From Agrocybe praecox (taxonomy: Eukaryota > Basidiomycota > Agaricomycetes > Agaricales > Agrocybaceae): a stretch of 64,000 nt of DNA. Within the stretch, counting starts at the first letter, position 1; every line of letters starts with the position of its first letter. Shown one piece after another: positions 23,653-35,514 of the stretch. The translations under genes and the position numbers were made by a program. Below the pieces are notes generated by a model. That model did no database searches, was not told the origin of the DNA, and worked only from the letters and a program-made list of their open reading frames with translations. Where the stretch lies: the NCBI GenBank assembly GCA_964017145.1, contig OZ024849.1, forward strand, positions 2,418,001-2,482,000. Direction: 5' to 3'.

Positions 23653-24221
23653 TTGCCATAAAAACAACCGTCTGTAATCGAGGATGGAGAGGTAAAGGTG
23701 AAGTCGGTGACGAGAGGAGATACATGGAATGGATGTTTTTGTCGCACTGAACCGGTCTAGTGTTTCCACCCTCGGCATAGAGGAAGTTTCTATGGGCCAT
23801 TATTTCCAGAAAACGTGGCAAGCAAGTAGGTTATAGCTATAGCTGATCGTTCTTCTGCGATAGTGGTAGCCAAACGACCTGAGAAGAACGGTGGAAACCA
23901 ACAAGCATTTGGGATGTCATGACCTTCCTTTGCAGCGGTAGCCAGGACCGTAGCCAGGATCAGGATTTGTTTTCCGCGAAGATAGCGCAAATTATAGGCA
24001 TTCCAGCAACTGTCAACATAAATAGATAGATGCAACAAATATTTATGATTAAAAGTTCAGTGACCTGCATCATGATCAAATAGTCTATGTCTATAAGAAG
24101 AGAGTGACGTATCATACAAGTAAATTCTCCGAACCGGAGTGCAACAGAAATATGTGAAAGATCGTCTAAACGAGATATTTTCGAAATCTAGCAGATAGGA
24201 GTAAATGAAGGACACGAAGAA
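23653..24221. other. Possible 5' exon of the membrane-protein gene; otherwise empty
   Basis: A minus-strand open stretch between about 23790 and 24040 could encode an upstream exon of the neighbouring membrane protein. I could not find a splice pair that I trust. Nothing else is seen. Confidence 0.3.
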
Positions 24222-26280
24222 TTATAGAAACCCGACCTCGGCGGGACAAATATCCACATGCTCCCCCATCCAATCCCACGAATCAACATTGTTGGAGAAA
24301 TGCGCATCCAGACAGAGTTTTCGAAGCGGACTTCCTTCCTCCTCGCGGGCAGTTATGAGTCGGTGTAAAAGGGGTTTGCTGGTATTACGGTCGTTGCAAA
24401 TCGAAAGGACCTGGAGGTCTGGGCAAGGAAGTGCGTGTGGTGTAGACAATGCAGGCATAAGCTCTCGAAGGAATGAGTTAGAAGCCATTCCGTCAAGAGA
24501 TAGACGATGTAAGCGAGGGAAAGAAGATGTAACTGAGCAGTAAGATGGATGGTCAACATTAGTAGGGGTAAAGTCGATAAAATCGATGAGCTTGAGAGAG
24601 GTAAGTCGAGGGTATTCGGAAAGATGGTCATGGAAAGAATCGCTGATTGACTTCCATTGCGACGCCGCAAGGTTTTTCAGGGTAAGAGAGCGTAGTGCGG
24701 GTAAAGAGAATATTCGAAGAAATCCAACAGTGTAGTCCTCGGGTAAATCCGCTGGCTCGTGGAGACTCAACTCCACCGTCAATGTTTCGAGGGTGGGAAT
24801 TTCCACTGTCAACTCCATGTCCTTCAAAAAGCTCTCCTGGAAAAGGTCGGGTTGGATATTATCTAACATCTCCAGAAGAACTCGGTCGATCGATAAATCA
24901 AGCATAAAAATATGCTTGAGGTTCTTCATTGACGAGAAAGCCGTCTTCGTGCACATGTAACTTGGAAACATAACCCTCCGTAGTTCGAGGCTGGTTAACA
25001 TGCTCGCGGGAAATGTTCTGGATGCGAGGTTGAGATTGGATGTGTGGACGAAGAGACGATTGGGAAATTCCGTGCACACAGGCTCCAATATGGGATAGTG
25101 CAGTTTCGTATGTCTTGGGAGATGGGCCTGAGCCGTATAGCTCATGATTGTTTTGGAGGTTTCCGTCGCAGAACCGACGCCTTCGCGCAAGACGAGGGAC
25201 TGAAGTTTGGGGCATACGAAGACACGGATGAGCGAGACAATGCCGGGGGAGAGCCATTCAGAGGTATACACCTCAAAATTCCGCAGCTCTGGTAAAATAA
25301 CGTGCCCTCTAGGGTTATTTTCCAAGCCAGGAAATAGTTGCTGATGCACGACATGGCCGGGTTTGACATGCAGAATCAGCTTTTGGAGGGAAGTAGAGCC
25401 AGAGAGCATTTGGCTGAATTTGGAAAATTCTGGCCAAATCCCATAGCCACGTATTTCGAGGGTCGATAAATCCCGCAGGGAAATGCCCAAGTCGTTAAGA
25501 TTCATATTCCTCAGACACAGTGACGAGAGACGGGGGATGTAGGCATCGAAACTGCTCGAAGGAAGAGAAGTCCTCCGTTCATGAGAGTAGAAAGATATAT
25601 CGAGGTTCTCGAGATTCGGAACAGGGATATACCGCAGAAACTCGAAGATGCGAGAATTTATGGTGATCAATGATAGGCGGCGCCAACGTTGGCAATGAGG
25701 GAGGAACAACTTCATGATCGGTTCTGTTATGTCCGCACCCCAAAAGCAGCTCAATCGAATGTCTAGAGGATATTCTTTCGCCCGCGGCAAGCACTCGGGA
25801 ATTTCTTTGAGTTGCTGGTCCACATTGCCTGGCGAGACGTTGAATATACTCCAAACGGACGGTGTGTGCAAAGCCACTTCGCGAAAGCGATGAGAGATTT
25901 GAAGTAGAGTAGAACGAAACTCGTTGTCTGGGCAAAACCTTTCTGCATCGGCGAAATCGAAGTATCCCGATTCCACGATAAGAGATAACAATTCGTTCGG
26001 CATGGAATCTATCAAGCAAGGACTCTGCGCCACATGTAAAGAGTACAATTTCTTCGACAATGCCTCATTATCGTCCGTTCCAGTTGATGGAAAACAATGT
26101 TGTCCACCCTCGATCTGCGGCCGGTGTGTTGGTGCAAAATAACTGTTGGCACTGATAAAGGAACTTGCATAAGTTTGGGGAACTGACACGTGTAAGGGCA
26201 ACTCACTCTGGTCCATTAGGTGTATTGAGAGCGTTGGAAAGAATGGATGGAGTGCCAGATAGAGAGCGCGGATCCTTCAT
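24222..26280 (-). CDS. F-box / leucine-rich-repeat protein
   Basis: Two exons, 26207-26280 and 24222-26163, encode about 671 aa. The 43 nt intron has a canonical GTGAGT donor. I prefer the ATG at 26280 because the first exon then joins in frame to SFISANSYFAP; the alternative ATG at 26216 lies across the donor. An F-box-like segment is at about 74-130 (LIDSMPNELLSLIVES, then LLQISHRFREVALHTPSVWS). It is followed by irregular Leu-rich repeats such as LENLDISF, LSSLCLRNMNL, LRSLTLKNL and LTSLKLIDFIDF. Basidiomycetes have large families of such proteins, presumed SCF ubiquitin-ligase adaptors. The substrate is unknown. Confidence 0.82.
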
Positions 26281-26589
26281 AATGAATGTTTATAGAATGA
26301 CGAGGAATAGGTCGGCGAGAGCGAAGGAAGATGGGAGTTGTGGTGCATCGTATCAAGGGTTATATATTATAGACCTTTTAATGTGATCGAAGGTGGCTGT
26401 GCTAGTATTTATAGATATTCCGAATGGGGTGATCGTCGTGGTCCCAGGTTTACCCGGTGGCCAATACGGGTGACGAAAAGACAGCACTTGATGCAGATGT
26501 TTGAGGAGAAATTTGGAGCAGAACATCGATGTGCGTGACGGTGAGACCATATGGAAAGTAATGGATTAAGATGGTATAACAGAATAAAA

Positions 26590-28834
26590 TCATGCCATAA
26601 AACTGAATTGAAGCCCATCATCATCTACCTCCATGCCACCGTTGGATGGATCTACTTTGACCCTGTGAGCCTTCCTCGCTCGTTTGGCGTCTTTTTTGAG
26701 GTTTTTACGGCTAAGTGGATTGCTTTTGCCCATTTGTGCGAGTTCATTGTGGTCCAAAGGAGCATCGTAATTTGGAATATCTTTGTTTTTCCTCTGCCGC
26801 TTTGGCTGACGCGAAAGATACGACGGTCCATTCTCCTCCATCGGTAAATTATTTTGGTGAGAATTTTGAGTAGCTTCTGGAATCGAAGGCGAGCGGGATC
26901 GTTTCCTCGGAACCACATGACGAAGGTCGTCGGATTCCATAGGAATTCTGAATTGCATGTTCAACAAGAATACGGACAAGATAAATAAACACATACCCAT
27001 CTTCTTCCATGGCGGTGGGACTTTCATCAGCATCGAAGAAAACCTCGTCCTCGTCGTCCGCTACCATTTGGTCATCGTCGTTATGATCCCCGAAAGCACC
27101 TGCATCAGCAACACCAAAGAGGCCATCCAGCGTGAAAGGCTTCGAGAACTCGGATAAGATCTGTGCCTGGCCAACAGTCTCAGCACCTGGCGCGATGACT
27201 GGTTCTGCTTCACCATTGCGAGTGGGTACTATTGAGAATGACGATCAGTGCATGATCAAAGGGCCAGAAAAAAGTGGCGTACCTGTGGAGGGAATCAAAG
27301 AGGGGTGGATGGCTGGAGGTGTAGAGAAATAAGGAATTTTTTGTTGGTTCCAATCTGTCAGGACTTGTCGTGCTGCAGAGTTGAGATCGGGAGTTCCGCC
27401 CTGGAAATAAATGATATTACCAAAGAAGAAAAAACGATATAAAGCGTGAAATAAAGCTACCTTCAGGAGACGGCCATTGCTTAGCGCAAGCATGGTCAAG
27501 AACTCCAGTGTTGAGGTATACTCAGGAATGTTATAAATTTTTTGTAGTGTTTGTGGCTCTGTCCTGATGAGGATTTCCTCCACTGAAATGAAAAAGAAAA
27601 GAATGTCAACGGTTTGACTCAAATTCTATAGAAATCGCCACTTACCAACTGCGATTGGATCATCGATATCTTCCACCTTCACGACATTGCGAAGCAAAAC
27701 GCTTGTTTTCTTGTTTCCTTTTCCATCGTCGTGATCATCATCATCGAAGACTACTCCGGGAGAATCAATGATACGCATCCCTCGCTCCAGTTGAATGGAT
27801 TGCAATTCCTTCGTATGACCTGGCTGAGCGGCGACAGCGCAGACCTAAGTGCAGTATGGTAAATATTCAATCTAAACCGGTCCGTCCACGAGATGCACAT
27901 ACCTTGCTGCGTTTTAAACTGTTGATCAAACTACTTTTTCCGACATTGGGATATCCTACCACCCCGATAGTGACAGTGCCCGCCTTTGGTTTATACGCTT
28001 TTAATAATTTGAGAAGGGATGGAGCAGTAGACGACGATATATTTGTCCGTTGATGTTGAGAAGAAGAGGATGAAAGGAAGGGCAGAGTTGGAGTCGAATG
28101 TCTGAGGTATTTAAGCCATTCTTGTGCGTTTGATTTTGGTATTAGATCTGCCCCAGCATAAGCATTGCTCTAGAGGAAAAGTAGAATCGAGAAAACGCAC
28201 CAATCTTGTTCAAGACAAAGACCAACTTTTTGCCCTCAGATTCGCGCCTTCTAACCTCTTCTTCCACCAGCCTACTCCGACAACCTTCTGGGTCCCTGGC
28301 ATCTAAAACGAGGATTACAATATCACTCTCATCGACGACCTTATGTAGGGCCTTCAAATAGTATTTTCTCATTTGTTCTCTCGTCTTGCCAAACGCGCCT
28401 GAAGTTGAAGAAGACGGATCTGTAAACTGTTGGCTCGAAGACGCTATCTCGGCCTCTTGCGCTAGCATTGCCAGAGTTGATAAGGTAGGCTCGGATGCCA
28501 TTGGGGTATCTGGATCCGTACGACGCTCTGGTGGCACCTAAAATAACAGATGCAATATATAAAAACATTCGCAAGCAAAACATGGCGAAGGGCGTACATA
28601 CTGGAGGTTTCGTCTGAGCATTTCCAACTCTGACTTTGAGGTTTGGTAATCTTGGTACGCCAGGATCTTTCTTCAATTCTGTTACTTGGATATCAACGAT
28701 CTTATCCGGAAAGACGTTGAGAAGAAAACCATACTCGATTTTAGCGGCACATTCGATTTTTTCGTCTCTGGAATCACTGTTCAGTATACAAAAGGCACAG
28801 TTGGCTGGGACACAGACGCACTTGATCTACCCAT
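26590..28834 (-). CDS. NUG1: Nucleolar circularly permuted GTPase (Nug1/Grn1/GNL3 type)
   Basis: Ten exons give 577 aa: 28822-28834, 28735-28767, 28602-28678, 28201-28537, 27903-28147, 27646-27844, 27461-27582, 27283-27400, 26997-27228 and 26590-26947. All phases agree. The N-terminus MGRSKTKKSNVPLKSKLKKD is basic, as expected for the RNA-binding nucleolar-targeting region. GTPase motifs come in permuted order: NKID at about 151-154, GYPNVGKSS at 217-225 and DSPG at about 262-265. The acidic middle (DDEDEVFFDADES) and a basic, NLS-rich C-terminus follow. Family members act in 60S ribosomal subunit assembly and export. The first exon is only 13 nt; the splice is supported by the frame and by the family-like N-terminus it creates. 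Confidence 0.92.
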
Positions 28835-29170
28835 GTTTATTAGAAAGATTTAAGAATGGTGTAGTCGATAAGAAAAGAGTGAAAGTCTGAACATAAAATT
28901 CAATTGGCGTACATTACGTAATATAATGCCTCATACTACAGGGTCAATGCATAATGGTCCATACAATTTGAAGCAGTACATACAAATAGTATTTCATCGT
29001 GAAAATGATGCACAGAATTTACATTAAATAAAATACAATCCGTATCCAGTATCCAGGTATCAATAGGTCACCGAGACCTTGCAGTTGTGGTATAAAAAAC
29101 AGCACTTCCGGTGGAAAAAAGAGTCATAAGAATAAGAAAATATTTAGAAAGGGAATAAGAGGAAGAATCA
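28835..29170. other. Spacer between two minus-strand genes
   Basis: About 335 bp between the end of the LCHN-type gene and the start of the Nug1 gene, both on the minus strand. It should contain the 3' UTR of the former and the promoter of the latter. It is AT-rich and nothing else is seen. Confidence 0.6.
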
Positions 29171-31337
29171 TTAACCATACCCAAATACCGCAACCACTAG
29201 ATCCTTCCAGCTCCGCTTTACAACAACTTTAACATTATCTCCCGCGTATTCCTGTACAAGCCATTCCAAATATTTGGCATCCAATCCGCTCAGCGGTCCA
29301 AGCTCGAAGGCGAGAAAATCCTTCGGCGTTATATTGACAATGGTTTCAATCCCACCTTCAGGGGAAGAAGAAATCCCTTGTCGAGAAAGTAAATCTTCCA
29401 AAACAGAGAGTTGGAAGAGGGTATGAGCATGGAAAGTTTGCAGGATGGCAGATGTTGTGCCTGTCCTCCTATGAGATTCTGCCTCCGCATCTTCTATTCC
29501 ATAGTTTTCACTGGATTCCGGGGCGTTAGATGCTGTCGCTGTTGAGCTTGATGGCTGTCTAGTTTTAACGGGACTTGCGATGGGCCCCACCATCGTAGCC
29601 TTTCCACTGGACCATGACACGGCACTTGCTCGTCTCGAAGCCTTCGTGGTTGACGAACCAGGAACGCCCAATGTGGATGATTCGGCAGGACGGCCTTCAA
29701 TTCCCATTCCTAAATTGCGCACATATGTGCCATCGGCTGTCAGGTCATCATCTCCTTCGAGTCGTACTGAACCCCAGTTTTCGGCCCCATTGGCTGTGGA
29801 ATAAGACATGGCAGAGTTGCCACGCCAATTACCCATCCACAGGCCTGCACAAATGACGCAAACGTCTTCATAAACACGCCATGCATCTGTCCACGCCGTA
29901 ATTGATTTGGACTTGAGAGGCGCGTCGGAGGGTGCACAACAACGACTGTGATCGTCTGAGTCCAGCTGCAGAATTCGATCGATTTCAGTCCACTGTTAAT
30001 AAGTTAGAGAAAAACACTAAGGATAGATTCTGACAGTCATACCAGTTTGACGTCGCTCCAAGCAAACCGCACGTTGGACAGACGGTACTGGGGAGATCGT
30101 GAATTTGCGGGTTGAGGTAGTACAGGTTTTGAGGTATAAAAAGTAGGACGTGTTGCTTTATTAGGTGTCGAAGTCGTGAGGTCAATAAGTAGGTCATAAT
30201 AAGAGGGTTTCTCCATGAAAATAGCATCCGTTGTACCTGAGCAGTGTTTAGCCTCTCTTGCCATCCCCGCCAACGATAACTATAACACTCACAAGCAATC
30301 CAACCTCTTCCTGTCCGGCTCTCAGCTTCCAATCTGTCTAGATCCACTAATGTGACCATTCCTAGAACATTTATGGGTTCTTTGTGTTTCCCTTTAAGGC
30401 GATTGACAGGACTCTCGCCGTCTGTCCAAGCTGCTTGGTTTTCAAAACAGAGATCACCGGCTACATGACATAGGATGCACGCTACCTCCACCGGAGGTAA
30501 CGCGTATATTAGAATCCGTTTGCGACCCAAAACATGCTTATATAGCGTAAGCGACGAAGGACCTAATACACGTAAGAGGTGAGGAAGATGCAAGGTTGGA
30601 TGAGGATTAACAGGGTCTGAATAAGCCTGAAAACAAGTCAATGAGAAAGGCACATCAAAAAGAGCAATGAAACTAACCCCGTTCATTTCTTCGTACCACC
30701 CACCCCAGTCGCCTGCACCTCCAAGGTCAGACCGTCTAAGCTTTCGCTCTTCGAAGAAGATTCTGGCTGGCTCCCAATCACTTTCAAGGGGTTCCAGAAT
30801 GCCTGACGGTTCCATCTTCGAATGAAGATTATCCAAAATCTCCTTAAGAGCCTTGACATGCTTTATTGATCTCGGACGCCTCGACTTCGCGAGCAGCACT
30901 CCCAACGAACTTAAACGAAAACCACGATGTCCCTGCTCCGCTGTTTTACGACGTCGGAATACACAAACACCTTGGTGACCATCTTTCGAGAAATATCTGA
31001 GGTTTTCTAAGTTAACGAGTGGAGTTATTGCGGATATTCACATACACAACGTCCTGCTCAACCAGGTGAAGCCCACTGGGTAATGCACTAAATTCAAGAT
31101 TTTCCAAGCTCAGATCTATACATAAACTAATCAAAACATACAAGTAAAAAATTTCGAATAATAGCTCACCGTCGCTGGCCTTTATTGACCAGTCAATTGT
31201 GTTTCCCTTCGTCGGATGGAACGAAGCGTGAAATATAGCAACTAACAAGGCATCCATGAAATGGCATCGATAGAAACGTAAATCCTTAACTCACTTAAGT
31301 CCTGCGGATGCTTCCCCTTGCTCCCTGGCTCGGTCAT
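29171..31337 (-). CDS. LCHN/Anr2-type protein (DUF4484, DENN-related)
   Basis: Seven exons: 31295-31337, 31170-31241, 31046-31115, 30678-30996, 30293-30626, 30043-30236 and 29171-29992, with consistent phases (617 aa). The N-terminus begins MTEPGSKGKHPQDL and continues with VAIFHASFHPTKGN-type sequence starting a uDENN-like module (IAIFHASFHPTKGNTIDW, residues about 15-32). The hallmark HLPHLLRVLGPSSLTLYKHV lies at about 180-199. It is followed by RILIYALPPVEVACIL, typical of the fungal DUF4484/LCHN family. DENN-related proteins are linked to Rab regulation and membrane traffic; the role here is inferred. The gene is divergent from prefoldin subunit 5, with 182 bp between the start codons. 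Confidence 0.85.
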
Positions 31338-31519
31338 GACGTGTAGAGATCGTGTACAGTCGTGAAAGAAGATTTCCGTGTGTTCGCAGGGTATCAAGTT
31401 GGTTTTGTCCCAAGCTCGCGAGTGTCAAGCGTCATTAAGCGACCCGAAGCTGTCACCACGAGCGACTGACCCGTCGGTCACGGCTCAGTCACGCTATCCC
31501 TCTCTTAATCTGGAACTCC
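31338..31519. promoter_or_regulatory. Bidirectional promoter, LCHN-type gene / prefoldin 5
   Basis: The two start codons are 182 bp apart on opposite strands, so both promoters and 5' UTRs must share or overlap in this interval. The interval is relatively GC-rich compared with the flanks. I see no obvious TATA box, as is common for housekeeping genes. Confidence 0.6.
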
Positions 31520-32135
31520 ATGTCACAAGCACAAACCGTGAACGTAGCAGATCTAGACATCGCACAGTTGTCGGAAGTCAGAAAACAGCTCGAAGATGTG
31601 AGTGGGGAATATCTTTGTGATACGGGAAATTTCAGCTAACGAAAGATACCAGGAATTGACACATCTCACAAATTCATTCGCGCAATTAAAGCAGGCGCAA
31701 GCAAAATTCAAGGCGTGTCTTGAAAATGTCAAGGAAGTAAAACCGGAGAACAAAGGTGTGAGAGACGTGTTATAATATTTGAACTTGAACAGTCATCTAA
31801 CCGTTCCTTTAGACAAAACCATCTTGGTGCCGTTAACCAATTCGCTGTACGTTCCAGGGAAGCTATCAGACGCAGACCACGTCATTGTCGACGTAGGAAC
31901 TGGTTACTACATTCGCAAGGTGTGTACTCATATTTGCGTGATGAGTTATTACTGAAATCCCTGGCAGACTCGACCACAAGCAGTAAAGCATTATGAAAGC
32001 AAAGTCGAATATATCCGAACAAACGTCGATACGCTAGAGGACACGATCCAGAAGAAGAGAGAAAACATGAACTACTTGACGAGTATTATGCAGCAGAAGA
32101 TACAAGCGGAGACGAGGAACGGTCCAAGGGGCTAA
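31520..32135 (+). CDS. GIM5: Prefoldin alpha-type subunit 5
   Basis: Four exons (31520-31597, 31653-31755, 31813-31919 and 31968-32135) give 151 aa, the usual length for prefoldin 5. An N-terminal helix ([20 protein letters not shown]) and a C-terminal helix ([20 protein letters not shown]) would form the coiled coil. Between them lies the beta-hairpin block [16 protein letters not shown] followed by [15 protein letters not shown], diagnostic of alpha-class prefoldins. Prefoldin is a cytosolic hexamer that delivers nascent actin and tubulin to the chaperonin CCT. Introns are 48-57 nt with normal ends. Confidence 0.95.
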
Positions 32136-32590
32136 AATAAAATATTGTCAGTTATAATTTGTCCTTTGTTTGTTGGCAAACGTAATTTTAAGTCGAGCAA
32201 AACGACGAAAATCCTCAAAGTTTGAGTCTCAATTATCTCGATTCTCATCAAGACAAAAGGGGTCCTCCGTTGTGTATTTGTGATTGTGATACTCATCGAA
32301 CCTCTTGTAAATGTAAGGCACATCCCCAGGAAGTCTCACGACGTTGATGGAATACAAAGGCCGGAAGTACGCAAAATATAACGGGCGTCAATTTCGTCAT
32401 CCACTTATCTCACCGAGATTTATTCTGTAGCCAATCAGTGCAATGGCTCGTGGTTATACTTTATATCCCAAAGCAAAGCGATGTCAATCAGCCTTTCTTA
32501 TATGGATGGTTCTGTGACCCCTTCACTCTATCTCAATGAAATTTGAACATTCTCTTTTTTATCCTGACGCAAATAAGGTCGGCGACTGTT
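32136..32590. other. Spacer downstream of prefoldin 5
   Basis: AT-rich spacer without a supported gene, between the prefoldin stop and the FHA relic. Confidence 0.5.
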
Positions 32591-33070
32591 TGAAGTGGGG
32601 TGCCTTTACTCAGTCAATCCGAACGCAGGCCTGCTTCCTCTGGTCTTTTTGCGATGCACAGAGGCATATAGTATTGGGAGAGATGCAACCAACGACATCC
32701 ACCTGCCAGAGCAAGAGATAAGTAAGTGGTCTACTCCCTTTGACTTCATACAGTCCTTACATGCTGCTATATCGCAGGTGGTTTGCATTCCCGAATTGGC
32801 TGGGAATTTAACCGTCATCAATCTGATCCACCGTTCTAATACTCGCCACTCGATGCTTAGGTCAAAGCTTCGTTCATGATTTCCTGACGATAGAGCCGCG
32901 AGATCCCATGTCGGTAATAACATATGCTTTCCTACATCCCTGGTTAAGCGGATACGTCCCAGATTACCCTGGAGCACCTCCAGGTACTATGGGCTTTCAT
33001 GCATCCTTGGAAGATATTGAGGTCGTACACGAAGAGGATGGTAGGGCCCACACTAGTGTAATTTTTTAAA
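32591..33070 (+). pseudogene. FHA-kinase relic with internal deletion
   Basis: The piece at about 32595-32719 encodes an FHA start (GCLYSVNPNAGLLPLVFLRC, then SIGRDATNDIHLPEQEI). A normal 59 nt intron joins it to SGLHSRIGWEFNRH, an FHA core, after which a stop follows at about 32838. About 60 bp later a different frame reads DPMSVITYAFLHPWLSGYVP, which resembles the end of a kinase C-lobe, plus a short tail to about 33070. No catalytic kinase motifs lie between. I read this as the two ends of an FHA-kinase gene brought together by deletion, next to an intact paralogue. The kinase-end assignment is weaker than the FHA one. Confidence 0.55.
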
Positions 33071-33314
33071 AAGATTTGTAAGTGCATTGTACGCGTATAT
33101 TCTTTCGGATGCATACGCATTGTCACTGAGTGATCATGAGCCCCTCAGCTCTGCGTCTGCAACGCGTCAACTTGACGGCTAAATCAACAATGCACATCAT
33201 TTGGCGCTCGCTAATAATTGGGAAACGCCACAGGCACTGGGCCACCATCTATAAAAAGGCCTTTTGTGTGCATTTTATGCGCAAGTACGAGTCGTCTTTC
33301 TTTCCTCTCCCACT

Positions 33315-35514
33315 ATGCATTCTCGGCTCAGAAAAGGGATCAATCACCAAGATGACAATAACTACTACAATCTCGTCGGAAAGCTTATTAGGCCATTCTT
33401 TTGGGGATACTTGAAGCCCGAAGACCAAAGTCAAAGACAATTCAATTTCTATTTCTCCCAGCTAAACCGCAGATGCGTTATTGGTGGACAGCCTAATGTA
33501 GACAACGTCGTTCTAGGTGGACGAACTTTTGGTATGTAGCTGGCCCTATTGATTACCTTCTGTGTTAACTCAAATTAATTAGACAAACCACAATGTACGA
33601 TCACCTGGCTTGGGACTGATTTCACAAGTAGCGTGGTCAAACTCAAAGCAGAGTCACCTATTAAAACATATGTAAGGAAACATAAAACCTTACTTTCTAC
33701 CATTAAGTTGTGTTAATAAAAGTTTGGTAGGTGAATAATGTGGAAGTCCAAAAAGGGCAGGAGTATATCCTTCGCGACGAGGATACACTTACATTCTTCA
33801 CCCCATTTGGAAAGATTCGCCTCCCAGACGGTGCAGAAGAACATCATAGTAAGATTCCTGATCGTCTCAGTTTAAATTGCAATAACCTTGGTACGACTAA
33901 ACTAGGATATGTATATCACCACAAGCAACTCCCGTCTCCCAGGCTGGAAGCGCTCTACGAAACTGATCCAGAGTCTTTAGGGGAACATAGTAACATCTTC
34001 AAGGCGTACCGCAAAGCTGCTAATATAACAGTCGCCATTAAAACCCTCGACACCGACCTGCTTTTCGAGGGTCCGAATCATTCGCGGCTGTACATGTCAC
34101 AGCGAGTTACGAAGGAAATCAACCTCATGAGTAAACTGGACCACCCTGGGGTCTGTAAGCTATTTGAAGTATTCATGTCCCCCGAAGACAGAACTATACG
34201 TGCGTACATTCCTTCTTTCATCAATTAGGGTCAATAATCTTGGGAATACAGAGCTCGTAATGGAGTATATGCCTCGAGACCTTTTTTCATACTTCTCCGA
34301 GAACGATCTAGGTATGCTCGTCACTAATATTTTACTTACTACCCACCCGCTGATGGTTGAGCAAAAATAGGGGAGAACGCCGTCAGAGATATAATCTTCC
34401 AACTGTGTGCAGCAATTGGGGTGAGTCCAGGCTTCGATTCTCGATTCTCTATTCATATCACTAAGCAGCGATGTTCCCAGTATACACACTCTCATGGCAT
34501 CGTTCATCGAGATATTAAAATGGAGGTGGGTAAAGTTAAATACCTTCTGTTCCCGCGAGACTCAAATAAAATTATGGGTAGAATATCCTCGTCACCGACG
34601 ACTACCCTCCGAGAATCAAATTATGCGATTTCGGGGTAGCTAATGTTTACCGAGAAGGAATGCCCAGAATGAAGGTGAGCTTTACTGCTCGAAATCTATT
34701 TATTCTTTTGCATTTTTCTAATGCCCAACGCGGAAATGCTCCACTAGACCTCAGTTGGGACGTACACCTCGGCAGCTCCTGAAATGTTAGATCCTACATT
34801 CTACGATGGTCATACCCATCTTGCTGATAGCTGGAGCGTGGGAGTCATTACCTTCACTTTGTGCGTTCGAAGTTTAATCGAATTGCATCTGCAATGCTAA
34901 TCCTGCAATAGATTATCCGGATTTCTCCCGTACGACGAAGAACAGGCGAGGGATGGCAATTATTTCCGCATCAGATGGTCAGAGTTGCACAATGTTAGCC
35001 CCGAAGGTATGTTTACAGAAATCCTACTTTTAAAACAGACTTGTTTGAAGATTATTGATAAATTGATAAATGACACTCAGGAAGGGACTTTTTACACAAA
35101 CTCCTCGATGTGGACCCTCGATCAAGACTGTCTATAAAGGACGCGTTGTCCCACAGGTGGCTCGGACATCACATCACATCACCTCTACGAAGTGGAGACG
35201 TCATGCGTGACGAGGACATAATTACTTCGTTCGGCACTGGAAGTAGCCTTCCTTACCCCCTGACAACCCCAGAGAAGTTCTCGAAAAAGAGCACAAAAGT
35301 ACGGGCCTCACGCAAGATCGAGTCCCAAAAGAAGTCCCATAGTAAATGCCGTATCAGGAGGTTGGAGTCCTCTCAGATGGATTACAAGAAGGCGTCCAAG
35401 AAATGTAGCACTCTTTGTCAAGGAAGGTCACCTTTGTATAGTCCCAGTAGTGGGCTGAGAAATCTCGTCGCATTCTTTTCTGAAGCGTTTATACCTCAAG
35501 CCTCGTTTTGGTGA
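33315..35514 (+). CDS. FHA-domain Ser/Thr protein kinase (Chk2/Cds1-like)
   Basis: Ten exons: 33315-33531, 33583-33671, 33731-34199, 34252-34311, 34371-34420, 34481-34525, 34582-34674, 34748-34860, 34912-35006 and 35081-35514, in phase (554 aa). The FHA domain spans about 50-125 (IGGQPNVDNVVLGGRTF to DEDTLTFF). The kinase domain spans about 185-445 with Lys in VAIK at 206, HRDIKMEN at about 303-310, DFG at 326-328 and APE in the activation segment. The Gly-rich loop is poor (LGEHSNIFKAYRK). A basic Lys/Ser-rich tail resembles a nuclear localisation region. The domain order FHA-kinase is that of DNA-damage checkpoint kinases, though agaricomycetes also have expanded FHA-kinase families, so orthology is not claimed. 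Confidence 0.88.

Noticed and set aside
26164..26216. ATG at 26216 as the start of the F-box/LRR protein
   Set aside because: A perfect GTGAGT donor follows it directly, and the exon starting at 26280 splices in phase into the same frame, giving a better model.
32606..32977. Minus-strand frame opposite the FHA relic
   Set aside because: Antisense of sequence with clear FHA motifs on the plus strand. No recognisable protein.
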